Shown: positions 1 to 11,850, numbered from the stretch's first letter. The stretch: DNA of 64,000 nucleotides from Lycorma delicatula (GCF_047948215.1 NC_134455.1:160066575-160130574); one strand, 5' to 3'. Program-made: numbers and translations. The notes: generated from the sequence alone by a model not told the origin.

Positions 1-192
1 GGTTGACTGGAAGAATTGAATCCAAAGCATCAACATCCTTGCTGAATCTATTCAATATGCGTCCATAAGGGGTTATATTGAAGAAAGTCATAGGAAGTCT
101 AAATACATTATGCAGCATTGCATTGTGCAGAGTTTTTGAAGCAATCAAAGCACCAAGGTATATAATTAATGTTGATATGCTAACACTAAACA
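1..192 (-). CDS. ABCC: ABCC exon: TMD2 coupling region (runs off the window)
   Basis: At least 192 nt, phase 1 at its 5' edge. Translation MFSVSISTLIIYLGALIASK, TLHNAMLHNVFRLPMTFFNI and TPYGRILNRFSKDVDALDSI, then LPVN. The APMSFFxxTPxGRILNRFSKDxDxxD pattern is the conserved ABCC intracellular loop of TMD2 that contacts the NBDs. Acceptor TGTTTTCAG at 193-194. The exon is cut by the window edge; the rest of TMD2 and NBD2 follow to the left. Confidence 0.94.
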
Positions 193-370
193 CTGAAAAC
201 ACAGAATCAAAATAAATATACATAATTAATTACCTAGAAGTGAAAAACGTATATTTTATCATTCTATTTTAAAAAGATGATACTCCTGAACGTGTTTAGG
301 AATAGAGGAACTGATGCTTGTAAAGGAGTGGAATTTATCATGATGAGGGGGGATGTCTGTTAACATTAAC

Positions 371-1322
371 TAAGTGCAAAAGCGAGTCAAAAATTATCAA
401 CACTTTCGTCATAACACACTTTCAAGTTGTCATACCCTTTTTGTGCATGTTTGCTTAGAGTTAGTGTGAGTGCAGCACTTGTATGAAATTTGATCCCAAT
501 TGCATCATTTGTCTTCTGGCTATTAAAGGATAAACATGTCTATTCCACTAACAGTTTGCATCACGGAGCAACAATGTTCATTGTTGCTCCGTGATCCAAT
601 TTCTCTGATCAGAAGGTGTGGAAGGGGTTGAAGTTTATCGCAAACTTTTATAGCAATATGTGAACAGTGCTTTATCACATGAAAATGTTTTTTCGTGGAT
701 TGAGAAGTTTAAAAGTAGCGAGACAAATGTGGTGCACGAAGAGGGAGCAGAATGTCTGTCAACCCCCACCATAGATGACAAGATTCAGCAAGTTCAGGAG
801 ATAATTTTCATTTCATGGAAAAGGGGACTACAGTCAAAAGTGCAAGTTACAGTAAAATAATGGGAAACAAGCTGATGCCAGCAATTCACAACAAACACCA
901 AGGTCTATTGTTGAAGAAAGCATTGTTGTTGATGACAATGCCAGCCAGCACATGGCTTACCATAAGTTTAAACCATCAATAAGTTGAATTTTGAAGTATT
1001 GGAACACCCTCCCCCAACCTAGATCTTGCTCCCTCTGACTTTCATCTGTTTAGGGTGGCCCAAGGATGCTTTGCGAGGTCGTTGATTTTCCATAGATTTA
1101 GACCTGCAGGAAGTGGTCAATTTATGAAAAAAATTCTGCTTTTTTCTGTTTTTTAAAAATGAAAACTTTTTTGGAAGGAATATGCAAGCTTATGGATCAC
1201 TGTACCAAGTGCACTGATAATGGAGGTGAGTATGTAGAAAAATAATGTGTACGTTCTCTACCTTTCTGTAAAAAAAAGTAAAATGAAAAGTTTAGATAAT
1301 TTTTTACTTGCCCTCATAGCTA
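371..1322 (+). mobile_element. mariner element, internally deleted
   Basis: Imperfect terminal inverted repeats, each after a TA: about 373-405 and 1285-1320, sharing AAAAATTATC and flanking bases. The N-terminal transposase frame starts near 537 (MSIPLTVCITEQQ). The frame VFSWIEKFKSS at 660-860 and NVVHEEGA are mariner helix-turn-helix sequence. About half the gene, including the first two catalytic Asp, is missing. The C-terminal frame resumes near 985 (LDLAPSDFHLF, family xxLAPSDxHLF) and the last part reads KCTDNGGEYVEK-like. Non-functional. Confidence 0.8.
560..595. repeat. Perfect 17-bp hairpin with 2-nt loop
   Basis: 560-576 is the exact reverse complement of 579-595, separated by TT. 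It lies inside the mariner N-terminal reading frame, right after the TEQQ codons. Confidence 0.95.
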
Positions 1323-3740
1323 TTGAACTATAACAAGTTAATTGCTACAGAATATTTATTGGTAGGCAACATTTATTGGTGGGAATATTTATTATTTATT
1401 TTATTGCACTATAATTTAGTCGTATTATATTTACTTAAATTTTTCATATTTTGATTTTCACTCTTACTTTATTATAAGTTACTAAATTATTGTTTCTTTT
1501 TTTATTGCATATTTTTACCAAATAAAATAGAAAATATAATGGAATTCTTATATTACAAATGATAATATTGTACTTTGAGTTGAAAATCATAGCAAAAAGT
1601 TTCTCTAATTCGAAAGGAAAAATGTGTTTTTATAATTTAGCAATTTCATCCTAATAGCCAAAGCTTCATCAAAGACTAAATGATTTCTGCATCGATGTAG
1701 TTGCCTCTTGCTGTACTCCTACATAATACCAAAGATATTTCTTGGTATTTCCTTGTAATTACATTTTTTAAACCTTTGTTTTTTGAGATGTGTTTTACAC
1801 TACTTATAATTATCTTTTTCTTTGTTATAACTTTTAAAATAAACTCATTCCATTTTCAGACTGGCTGGGTTTGTTTATTTGCGGTTTAGATAAATAGTAA
1901 ATTATTTTCCTTTTTGCAGTACTTGCAAATAGGATTAAAAAAAGCTATGCAATAAATTGTTATTATGATTTAATGACAGCACCAACAAAATTCAATTTAA
2001 ATGAAATAATTGCTCTTTTACTATGACTACACTGAAAACTATTAAGTAATAAATATTACAAAACTATTTTACATTCAAAGATGTATCTTTCTTTTATTAT
2101 CAAAAAATACAATCTATGCAAAATTCAACTTTGAACTTTTTATCAAATTAGATTTCTTATAATTTGGTTAATATTTACAACCATTATATCCCAATATGTC
2201 AAATTACTTTCTGAAATGTACTTTTTAAAAATTAATCATAGAGAATGTTTGTAATATACATCAAGTGAATAAATTCACTCCAATATTTTGGTTTACCTGT
2301 CTTGGGTGCTCATTCCAAATAGCTTTAATGCTAACTTAAAATAATTAATGCATTATAGTACGTGTTGCCTCTAAATAAAATTGATAATTTGGATATATTT
2401 GTTGACTCTATATCTAAATTAAAACTGACTTTATAAGATTGAGGTTGAAAATAAATGTAGTTGTATATTTTTGTCTTTCTAGCAGCTTCCATGGCAGTTC
2501 TTATATTTTATTAAGCAGTTAACATTTGCTAACACGTAGATATGATTTAATCAGTTTTAGGAGAGAAACAGTTTTTGCGGTATTTGTAGTTAAATTTTTC
2601 AAAGTTGGAATAATTATATTAGTTTACAGATTTGATGAAATTGAAATGAAAATATATCTAAAAAACTAGAATTGCTCCTTCAGAATGTTTTGTAAAAGTA
2701 AACATAAACAAACAATCATAACTAGTAATTTCAATATTATCATTAATGAGATTGAAAATTTTTAACAGAACAATAGGTCCTATAAATTTTAAGTGCTTTA
2801 GAATGAAATTTAGTTTTAAGTTACCAAAACACCTATGTTAAAGAATATATTCACTACTGATGGTTTTATAGTTAATAATTTATGTCTGTGTACACCTGTG
2901 ATTGTAAATTATTATTCCACAATGCTGATTTAACTGATGATACACTGTAAGCTGTCATATTTTTATAAAAAGTGCTTGTTTCTAGATACATCTTTTTAAT
3001 TAGAAAATGCAATTTTGCATGAAGAATTGAATTTTAATTGAGAATACTCACAAACTCACCATTTTATTTCTCTATTTTGAGTAAAGAAAACTGATCATCT
3101 CTGAAAAAATCAATCATGATGGGTGGAATGAATTATAAACTTGACTAATAATAATGCTCAGATTTTAGCAGATCCTTTTTCTTGCACTGTAAACCAGTCA
3201 TTTAATAAGGTATTTTTTCTGAAAAATTGACTTGCATCTGGCTATTTTTAAGGCAATTCAAAATACATCCTAAATAACTGCAGATCAACAGTTTTACTTA
3301 CCATGGTTTCTACGATTAAAAAAAAAAAAAAACAGTTCATAGTTAGATTTGTTAGTATTTTGAAAAACTTGGAATTTTTTCTCATTCCTAATTGGGGTTT
3401 TATGAAAGATAGCAACAAAGAATTGGCAATTTCTAAATTAATTAATGAACTGTTAAATGCTCTGAATAGCTAAGAGTGTTGGTATTCTGTAATCTATCTA
3501 ATGTGTTTGACTGATATATTCATGACTAAAACATTTTAATGAATATATGAAATGGAACTGAACTTATAATTTGGAAGAAGACTGATAATTTGAAACTATT
3601 TGAAAAACAGGGAAAAGAACTGCTGTTTCAGTAGATAAACTGCAATTTTTCCTTCAGGGCAAAGGAAATTATTTAAAACAGAGTGTTCAACTTACAATAG
3701 GCCCTATCAATTAGTTTAGTCAATAAATAATAGTTTATTG
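1323..3740. other. Intron, no feature recognised
   Basis: AT-rich intron sequence with no coding similarity on either strand that I can recognise. It holds an A-tract near 3318-3332. Confidence 0.6.
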
Positions 3741-3749
3741 GCAAACACT

Positions 3750-4545
3750 TATGTAACAAGTTATAGAAGGTGTTGAAAATGATGTCCATCCACTTCTCTG
3801 GACTTGTCAACAATTTTGATCATGTTCCTGGTTACTCCTGTAAGCTGTACCCTGGCTATTTCCTGGATAGCAAAATGTTTGTTTTCAATTCCTGCAGGGC
3901 GTGTGGTTGTTTCAATAAACAATTTCTTTCAAGTAACCTCACAGAGAGAAGTCTGGAGTAGTCATATCAGGAAATTTTGGTGATCACAATCCTTTAGAAA
4001 TCATTCTTCCACCAAAAAAATCCTGTAGCATCTCCATGGTAGGGTGAGCTATATGGAAAGTAGCGCTGTTCTATTGCAACCAGCAGTCACATTCATCCCT
4101 TGCAGGAAGGGTATGAACTGTTGAATAATTTCTTGGTAGACAACAGCAAACAGCAACTACAGCTTTTTAAAAAAAACATGGATCCTATTATTTGTTGCCT
4201 TGAAACCGCACACCATACGCCTACTTTTGTGGGTGTAGGGGAGATTCAGTAAAAATATGTGGGTTTTCAGTACTCCAGGTCCAGTAGTTCTCAAATCAGC
4301 TGATTCTCAAGTTTAGAGTTCTATGGTTCAAATCTTATTAAATGTTACTTTTACATAGATTTGAATACTAAATCATGGATACCGGTGTTCTTGGGTTTCA
4401 ATTAACCACACATCTCAGTAATGATTGACCTGAGACTGTAATGGTGGTTCCAGAGGCTAAACAGAAAGAGAGAGAGGTCTGGTAGTTCTGACTATTAACG
4501 TACCCACAAAGGTGAACCCAAGCTTCATCTGTGAAAAACAATTGG
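3750..4545 (-). pseudogene. Tc1/mariner-superfamily transposase remnant
   Basis: On the minus strand the translation reads FFTDEAWVHLCGYVNSQNY near 4495-4545 (first catalytic Asp in TDE). After a SINE gap it continues TWSTENPH, then KxGVWCAVSRQQIIGSMFF near 4165-4230. Degenerate TAHPTMEMLQDFF (4000-4060) and LxxPDFSLxGYLKEIVY (3910-3970) follow, ending GHHFQHLL near 3757. The order matches the DD(E/D) transposases seen in many insects. Several stops and frameshifts are present. It is interrupted by a SINE (4292-4491); a second retroposon sits just upstream (4555-4647). Recognisable homology fades beyond about 4660. Confidence 0.75.
4292..4491 (+). mobile_element. tRNA-derived SINE copy, 5'-truncated
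   Basis: Shares long stretches with the SINE at 33838-34137: the pol III B-box-like GGTTCAAATCTT, GGATACCGGTGTTCTT, TTAACCACACATCTCAG, and the 3' end GAGGCTAAACAGAAAG. It is flanked by GTAGTTCT at 4284-4291 and 4492-4499, a probable 8-bp target-site duplication. It interrupts the transposase frame between NSQNY and TWSTENPH. Confidence 0.75.
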
Positions 4546-4554
4546 TCTAAAATG

Positions 4555-4647
4555 CCTCCTGTTAAAGCCCATCAGGGCTAGGAATGAGGGGGTGGTGACC
4601 GGAAGCATCACAAGGCGGGTGTGTCTTCCCCTATGGGGTTGGGATGA
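4555..4647 (+). mobile_element. Short copy of GC-rich retroposon family X
   Basis: Matches the 3' part of the repeats at 14842-14943 (minus) and 37749-37848 (plus), ending GGGGTTGGGATG. Flanked by TCTAAAATG at 4546-4554 and 4648-4656, a perfect 9-bp target-site duplication. Only about 93 bp remain, consistent with 5' truncation of a retroposed copy. Confidence 0.75.
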
Positions 4648-4659
4648 TCTAAAATGTCT

Positions 4660-5639
4660 ATGTTGCATCTAATGGAGTTTTTGAATCATTGACAGTGGTG
4701 AACTCTTTTAGCAGAATCAGTATTGTTAGCTAATGGAAAATCTGCATTTGATAAGGATAACATTTCAGCATTCACATCACTAAAGTCTGAACTGCACCTA
4801 GTGAAATGTTCTTTTCCCAGATTTATGAGGAGAATTGTAATTGCCATTTTAATGTCCTGTATGATCTGCATCATCAAAACTGACCTGTGTTGGGTACATT
4901 TCTGATCTCACGCCAACCTGTTTTACAATTTTTTTAATTATCTTCTGAATAAATCTTTTCACTGGTGCTTCCTTTTCAAATTTCTCCCTTAACTTTTGCT
5001 GACAAACATAAGAGTTCATCTTATGTGCTCAACACAGACTGGTAATACTGAAATGTGCAGGTCCATCTCACACCAATATTTGCATTTTTACAAATGTATG
5101 TATTTTGTATAAACTACTAAGTGATGGGGCTTCTTTTAGGTTGAACACCTGTATAAATTCTTTTCTTTTTATCGGATGATTAATTAACCTCATATGTTTG
5201 AAGCTTATGAATAAGAAAAATGAAATATTTGTAAAGATATAAAAAATGCCATTTAAATATATAAAAAAATTAAATCTTAATTATGCTTGACTGGGAGTAT
5301 TACAGATAAAAATAAGCAAATGAAGCCATCATTTTAGTGGCCATGAAGCCATCCTTAAGAATATAAGTTTCTATAAAAGGTTGAAAATTAACTTTTCTAG
5401 CTGAATAAAATGGTGAGTCATAATCAACGTAGTTGTTAGTATGGCCAATTTTGGTATGAAAATAAGTAAGAAAACAGAGATTAAAGTATACTCATAGTTC
5501 AGGTAGATTTATACTATCTCTGTTCTTCTGAAGAGTATATGAAGTTGTTTTAAAAGCGACAGTGTACTAATCATATTAGTTCTACATTAATAAATAAAAT
5601 AGTAATATTGATATAAAATCAAAAATTCAGATCACTAAC
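4660..5639. other. Intron; possible transposase 5' part, otherwise nothing
   Basis: 4660-5160 may be the worn N-terminal part of the preceding minus-strand transposase, but no motif is clear enough to call. The remainder is AT-rich with no recognised feature. Confidence 0.4.
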
Positions 5640-5829
5640 TTTGTCCAACACCAAAACATGCGTAACCAATGAGGAAAACTGTAGAACTGACATGCTTTCC
5701 TGTATAATGAGAAAGCCATACATTGCCTCCACACAAAAAGACCTGATATAAAGTATATAAGGTTAGCATCACGATTACCAGAGTTGCCCCCATTGATTGT
5801 AAATAATCCTTATAAACAGTCAGTTTAAC
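5640..5829 (-). CDS. ABCC: ABCC exon: first TMD2 helix
   Basis: 190 nt, phase 0 to 1. Encodes VKLTVYKDYLQSMGATLVIV, MLTLYTLYQVFLCGGNVWLS, HYTGKHVSSTVFLIGYACFG and VGQ. Family pattern: GKVKxxVYxxYxxxxG, then a hydrophobic helix, then NxWLSxWT. Acceptor GCTCCAG, donor AAA|GTTAGT (a common non-consensus donor). The split codon A|TG joins to the next exon as Met. Confidence 0.94.
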
Positions 5830-6179
5830 CTGGAGCAAAAGAAAATTCTTAATTATATCAGTAAATGTTCTTTTACACAAATATAAAGTCAGATTCATAG
5901 ATCAATATAACAACATGCATATATAAATTAATAATATCTTAAATTAATATTGGACAAGAATGGAAAAATGCTTTCATTAGCTAAATTTCGAAAACAAAAA
6001 TTAAATTTTTAAGAAAAAATAATTTCTCTAAAAATCTGTTCTTTCACGCAGTATCTTATGAAGTATGATGCAATAAACTTAAAAAAAATGAAGACATCAG
6101 TCTCAGTCATAAAGCCTGATTATAAACAATAGTTTTAAACAACATCAAGTTAGGTAACTTAAAAAATCAGTTTTGGGAG

Positions 6180-6241
6180 ATTAGCTTACATTCAATAAAA
6201 AGAAACTAATAGTTTATCGTTTTTATTGAATGTAAGCTAAT
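6180..6241. repeat. Perfect 22-bp inverted repeat, 18-nt loop
   Basis: 6180-6201 and 6220-6241 are exact reverse complements. The rest of 5830-7240 is AT-rich intron with nothing else recognised. Confidence 0.95.
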
Positions 6242-7279
6242 ATCGTAGGCAGGTCAACAGCCTACAGTGTCTTGAATGCATAAAGTATAAGAAGCTCTGG
6301 TTATCTTCTCACTCTCATTTAGTAAGTTTCAGGTATTCATATCATGAAATCAGATTTTAGCTACCCTCTGCTGACAGCAAAATTAAAGTTTTTATTTAAG
6401 AATTTCCTAAATTAAACAAAATTTACTATAAGAAGCTAATACCTGCTTTCTAATAGAGTTTTGAAAATTCTGGCAGACTAGGTCATTGACATTCAAATTC
6501 AATCTGTATATGATCTTAATAAGTACATTGATATGTCTTTTAATTTGATTGAAGTTTTTGTATCATGGTAACAAATTTAATTTTAGATTTAAGTCTTATA
6601 GATACCCTTAATTTGTTATTTTACCTTTTAAAAATTAGAAGCAATTTCATTAAAAGGAGTAAAATATAGAGAGTTAATCTAAAATGGTGGGATGCCTATG
6701 CATTTTCAGATTCTATGTGTGGACAAAAACTATCCTATGAAAAAATGTTGATTTTCTCTTTGTTTTCCTTATGAATACAATTTTGTGTTTATTAATGAAA
6801 AATGTATACCTCAAGATCAAATTAAGATCACAATATTTAGTACACATGTTTATACCAAAGTTGTCAAGCAAATAAAAAATTACAGTGTAAATATGTTCAC
6901 AAATTTCAAAATGGGGCCATATCAGTTTTTTATATCTTGGTAATCCTCAGTTTTATAATATTACATTTTTATTTGCAAGAATGTAAAGCATTGGTTTTGT
7001 GAACAAAATAGCACCTAAGCTTTGAAAATCAGTTGACAAATAACCAAAAGACAAATGATATAATTTTTTGCCTTCTCCTTCTCTATTAAATCAGCTACAG
7101 AGGTAGTTTGTTTCAATAGGAATGTAGTTGTAAACCTTCACAACTAGCATATTTGGAGTAAGGAGAATTCTCATACTTTCTGCCAGAGTAGCCATCAACA
7201 AAGATTTTCTCTAAACATATAGGTATTGTTAATAAATTATTAATTTGGTCCTGTGGTTCTAGAACACTGTCTAAATAGA

Positions 7280-7560
7280 GTAGATTATCTCAACCATTTC
7301 ATAGATCTTCCAGATTTATTGGAAGACCTACCTCTGGAAATAAGTGGTTTCATCATGATGGTACCCCAGCTCATTTCAGCCAGTTGGTAGTACCTCCATG
7401 AAACTTCTCCTGAAAAATGTATAGGTCGCGGATGACCAGTATCACAGCCTGCCCGATCACCCTACTTGAATCCTCTTGACTTCTACCTTTGGGCTCATTT
7501 AAAAAATATTATTTATTCTACTCCAGTCCTAAGCATTGAAGATCTAAATCTGAAATTCCA
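7280..7560 (+). pseudogene. Tc1/mariner-superfamily transposase fragment
   Basis: Plus-strand translation gives FLEDLPLEI, then WFHHDGTPAHFS (family WFQHDGAPAHFS, second catalytic Asp), and LESS then LLPLGSFKKYYLF, a degenerate form of the SPDLTPLDFxLWGHLKxIVY block. Stops and frameshifts show it is dead. It belongs to the transposase group seen again at 9215-9640, 27080-27960 and 59110-59880. Confidence 0.65.
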
Positions 7561-7639
7561 GAATGAATTTAATCAAATAGGAATACTCCTGGAATTTTTG
7601 AGCAGGTAAGATCATCTCTCAGAAGAAGAGTAAAAAAAA

Positions 7640-8522
7640 ACTTGTGTAATTTTTATGGTAGTCACTTAGAACAACTCCTATAATTGACTTTTAAAACAAT
7701 GATAATTACTGTGATTTAAAAAAATTAATTATCTTAAAAATGATCTTATTAAGTAAATTGTTACATTTCTCAGATAAATTTTTTTTTATTAAATTTATCT
7801 TGAAAAAATTATTACATGCTTTGAAACTAATTAAAGAAATAATATTAAAATATAAATGATAAATCAAAATAGTTCACAATAAATGCATTTTGTTCACAAT
7901 AAATTGCTTAATATTTTTGCAAAAATGTCATGATAAAGTAGTTTTTCATTCAACTTCTGAGATTGACTCCCTGAAAGTTTGACTTTTTTTCATCATTTAA
8001 TCATCAAATACAGTCAAAATAACCTCAAACTTTTTTTGGTCTTAAATTGAGCATAATTCAAAAACGACTCTACAACTCTTCATCAAATTGTCACATGCAC
8101 AACTTCAGATTAACATAGTACTGGACTTTTCTTCGAAAAGTCAATAAAAAATAAATTCTCTGTAATTAGGTATATACCGGTTTTGATGACAAAAAAAAAT
8201 GAATGAACGGAAATATACAATATTTAACCTAAAAAACTATGTGATCCTGCAAGTGTAACAATATTAACAAACTAAAAGAAAATTGTTGTATAATGTTAAA
8301 TATCACCCTGATCAATCTTGTTTGAATGATGTCAATTTGACAAAAATTTGCTGATAAATTAACAATTTGTACTAAATTGCATTCAACAATTAGTTTCAAT
8401 TAAACAAATTAGTTTCAATTTAACAAACAATAATGTAGGATAAACTGACTCTTTTAAAAATTACTTAATAAAATTAAAACTAAAACTAATTTTACTGAAG
8501 GAGAAAAACCTTTTATTCTTAC
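7640..8522. other. Intron, no feature recognised
   Basis: AT-rich, with no coding similarity or repeat structure I can support. Confidence 0.6.
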
Positions 8523-8627
8523 TTTGCCACTTTCGGTATATTCCTCATCAACAATTTTTTCACAAGAATTTACAAAAGGTTCAGAACGTTCATCCAGAAC
8601 TGAAGGTGTCTTACTGTCAACAAAATT
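8523..8627 (-). CDS. ABCC: ABCC exon: end of linker (EEYTESGK)
   Basis: 35 codons, phase 0 to 0. Reads NFVDSKTPSVLDERSEPFVN then SCEKIVDEEYTESGK. The final stretch is the conserved ABCC sequence (xExxETGKV) just before the first helix of TMD2, and it joins in frame to VKLTVYKDYL of the next exon. Acceptor CATATAGCAG, donor AAA|GTAAGA. An in-frame TAG directly upstream of the CAG excludes an earlier acceptor, so the exon must begin in phase 0. Confidence 0.9.
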
Positions 8628-8859
8628 CTGCTATATGAAATACTATATATAAAATCATGACAGACACTAAACAAAAATTAATATATTAATTTTTTTTCAA
8701 CAATATAATGTGATTTGATGTAATGATTAGGATCGGACTTTATAACTTTTCTCCAAAATAACAACTTTAACAAAAGTCAGATCAAGCCTCCACAAGGTAC
8801 ACCTGGATATATCAGAAAAAAATAAGATAAATTTGTCTGGGGAACTGAATCTAAACAAA

Positions 8860-9100
8860 TTTCACAACTTCATTTATCATCAAGTCATACTCCATTATCA
8901 CCTCAATAGATCACATCTAGAGTTGTAACTAATGAGACCACAAAGAGATCTACAATGTAAAAGTTCTCCAAGGAGTAGATAAAGGCTCAGATCACTACAT
9001 AGTCAAAGTTAAAATTAAATTCACTTCCCAAAGGAAGCAACAAAACCAAGCCCCTAAAACTAAAAGAAAAATGAGACTGTACCCAGCTAATTAAGAATGA
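8860..9100 (+). pseudogene. LINE endonuclease-domain scrap
   Basis: Plus-strand frame near 8946-9010 reads IYNVKVLQGVDKGSDHYIVK then VKIKF. The GSDH motif followed by alternating hydrophobics is the C-terminal signature of APE-type endonucleases of non-LTR retrotransposons. The rest is too worn to classify to clade. Confidence 0.5.
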
Positions 9101-9214
9101 AAATTACCAAAAAGCAACCAAACTATAAAAATCTGTTGTACTTCATGTTATAGTTAATAAGTGTGGTCATTATTTTAATTGGTGTCAACACAGAAGGCTT
9201 GAGTTTTGCAGTTT

Positions 9215-9640
9215 CTCAGCTTAAGAAGCTACAACATGATGTCAGTTTTCTGTCAGACATCATCTGGACAGATGAAATCAGTTTGTCAAACAATGAGATG
9301 TATAGCATTAAACAGTGTCTACTGATTTACCCAAAATCCTCTTGATTTATCCAAAATCCTCTCTTATAAGAGAAGGCTATAACCAAATGCAATTTTCTGT
9401 TAAGTATTGGTGCATGATTCAAACAGTAGAATATTAGCTGTAAACTTCTACCATGGGAAGAGATAAAGATATCTTGAATTTTGGAAGATATTTTGCTGAG
9501 GTATAGTGAGGATGATTTATTAAATGAGATGAGACACCAGCACACAATGGTGCAGAAATAATATTTTTAAATACATACTTCCCTGGCAAATGGATTGCCA
9601 CAAATGGACCATACACATAGCAATCATGATTCTCCATAAT
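9215..9640 (+). pseudogene. Tc1/mariner-superfamily transposase fragment
   Basis: Frames read IIWTDEISLSNNEMYSIKQ (first catalytic Asp in WTDE), then REGYNQMQFSVKYWCMI, and after frameshifts LNTYFPGKWIATNGP, a degenerate FPGRWIGRxGP block. The order matches the insect transposase group also found at 7.3, 27 and 59 kb. Multiple stops are present. Confidence 0.6.
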
Positions 9641-9778
9641 ACATTGTAATATATTACTCAAGAGAGGAATTCAGTTACTGATTCTGGTGTACCAGGTTTT
9701 CTGGTGATAATTACTACCACGGGCAAAATTATTTTCATCAAATCATTATTTTAAAATAAAATTATAGTAATTGTAGAA

Positions 9779-9806
<28 letters not shown>
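9779..9806. repeat. (AT)n microsatellite
   Basis: Fourteen AT units. The adjoining 9807-10380 is AT-rich intron. It holds two similar stretches of about 29 bp (near 9910 and 10227, both containing CGGGATC(T/C)TGCAT) that may belong to the neighbouring Penelope-like element. Confidence 0.9.
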
Positions 9807-9809
<3 letters not shown>

Positions 9810-10384
9810 AATTTGAATAATTATAAACATATCGACCACTATGCTAATTAAATTAAAAAAATAACAACTTAATCAGCACAACACAGTACTAAAAAAACTA
9901 ATACCAATAGTGACTTTCACGGGATCTTGCATCATCAGTCAGTACAGAATTGTGTACCGACTTAAGATGCAACGTACTGAGAAAGTTGACTATTGGCATT
10001 CGTTTTTTTTAGATTTACTGTTAGTATATTTGGTAGTTAAGTTATTTTTTGAAAAAAAAAAAAAATATATATATATGTACAAGTATATATGTATTTTACT
10101 GAAATTAAACTTATTAAGACTCATATTATTCTTCTGTTCTGTTAAATTATGTTATAGATTCTATTAATATAAACCATCTAATACAGAATATTGAGATAAG
10201 ATAACCTTACCTTAATTCTATCATGAAAGTACTTTTGCGGGATCCTGCATTCTCAGTCATGAGTGAAATATTTAAACTGCATATTAAAAATTAAAAATAG
10301 AAAAATAATGAAAACTGTTTATTAATTTATTATATAAGTGTTGCGATCTGTTGAAGTTTTTATAAGACGGTCTCCATCAAACAC

Positions 10385-11560
10385 ATTAACAAAGAAACTA
10401 CCTTACAACCAATGCCTAATAAGACACAAAAAATGGACATATACATGAAGTATTTATACCCTAACAACATCATTATATAACCATATAATAAAATATTTAT
10501 TATGATGGTTATCAAGTAACCATAGTTTTATGGTTTATCAAATTGAAATTTTGTTTGTATTTATTAATTTTAATACTTTTCTAATACATTTAATTTCATC
10601 TTTGTTAATTTCTAATATTTCTAAATTAGTGTTAATATCAGGAATATAATGTTTATTGTTTATAGGATGGTATGCCACATTAGATAATTTTAGAATTTAA
10701 TTTTAGAGGAACTAAAACCTAATCTAGTTTTAGAGGATCTTTGTTATCCCTATATAAATACCATCACAATCATTACATTTAATTTTATTAACTTCACAGT
10801 GATTTTTTTATTTTATTAATACATTTGTTTTTAAATATTTTATTATATGGTTATTAGGTTTGTATGGTGGTTTAAATATTTCTTTATTGTTTTAGTAATG
10901 TTTTCAGTGATATTATTAGTGTATAAATACTTAGTTACTGTGTATATGTTCACTTTTTTGTCTTATTATATATTTGTTGTAAGGTTGTTATTTTTTATAA
11001 ATATTATTAATTAAAGTATCACATCCATTTTCAACTGCTATATATTTTATAATGTTTATTTCATTATTTTACTTTTTTTTATTATGTTGGTATATGATTG
11101 CTGTAATAATCATATTTGTATAAGTGTTAATTTTACTAGACCAAGGGTAATTATTTCATTTTTTTATGAATTGTTATGTTATTATATGTATGTTTTCTAT
11201 ACTGATGGTTTTTTCAGTTTGATTGTCTTTCTTTATTTCTATATTGATCTAAATAATTTAACATTCTATTATTATCTATCTCAAATGTGAATTTAAAATG
11301 TTCATTAAAGTAATTTAATTTATGTTATTAAATGTTTGTTCATTGTTTATTACAAGGTTACATATACTGAGAATATCAACATATCATGTCCATACTAAAA
11401 TTTATGTGTTTGTGATGCCATGCACTAATTTACTTTCAACATTATGTAAATATTATTTTTGACATAATTGCTGATAGTGAAGTTCCATAGGTAAGGTATA
11501 TTTTTGTGTATAGTATTTATTTAATTCAAGATAGTTTGGGTGACACATATTTCTTAAAAT
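10385..11560 (-). mobile_element. Penelope-like retroelement remnant (RT + GIY-YIG)
   Basis: Minus-strand translation shows an RT block LPMELHYQQLCQK followed by YLHNVESKLVHGITNT (family GLPMGSPLSxIxxEIxMxxxE) at 11440-11500. Worn RT catalytic sequence YVDILSI follows near 11375. Next come FEIDNNRMLNYLDL, KPSVYRK-like and INTYTNMIITAI pieces (11090-11290), then IIKYIAVENGCDTLINNIYK near 11000. Near 10750-10790 comes KCNDCDGIYIGITK, the YIG half of a GIY-YIG endonuclease. RT followed by GIY-YIG is diagnostic of EN-positive Penelope-like elements. There are many stops. A segment at 10385-10500 is an inverted near-copy of 10833-11012. Confidence 0.7.
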
Positions 11561-11784
11561 AATGATGATACCTTTAAATTTTGGATCTTCTTAGTTACTT
11601 TTTTATTTATTTTTACCCAATTTTTCTTAAATTAGTTTTATGATTATAAACCGCCAGGGGGTGCTACAGTAGATATGTTTCTTCAAAACAATTTTTGAAT
11701 CTTTCTTAATCTTTCTATCTCCAGGAAGGCTACATTATTGTATGGATTATTAAATAATTTGCGCTGGTCAATTATACTAAACTT

Positions 11785-11850
11785 TCATCATCATCATCAT
11801 TATCAGCTTATAATCGTCCCACTGTTGGGCACAGGCTTATTAATCTTTAA
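11785..11850 (+). repeat. LINE-tail-like interspersed repeat
   Basis: CATCATCATCATTATCAGC followed by CCACTGTTGGGCACAGGC resembles a repeat common in insect genomes, usually the end of a LINE or SINE. The call is from memory of the family only. The flanking 11560-11785 and 11850-12690 show nothing else I can support. Confidence 0.4.

Noticed and set aside
11785..11850. CRISPR-like or short tandem CAT repeat
   Set aside because: Only a few CAT units, next to a known type of insect interspersed repeat.
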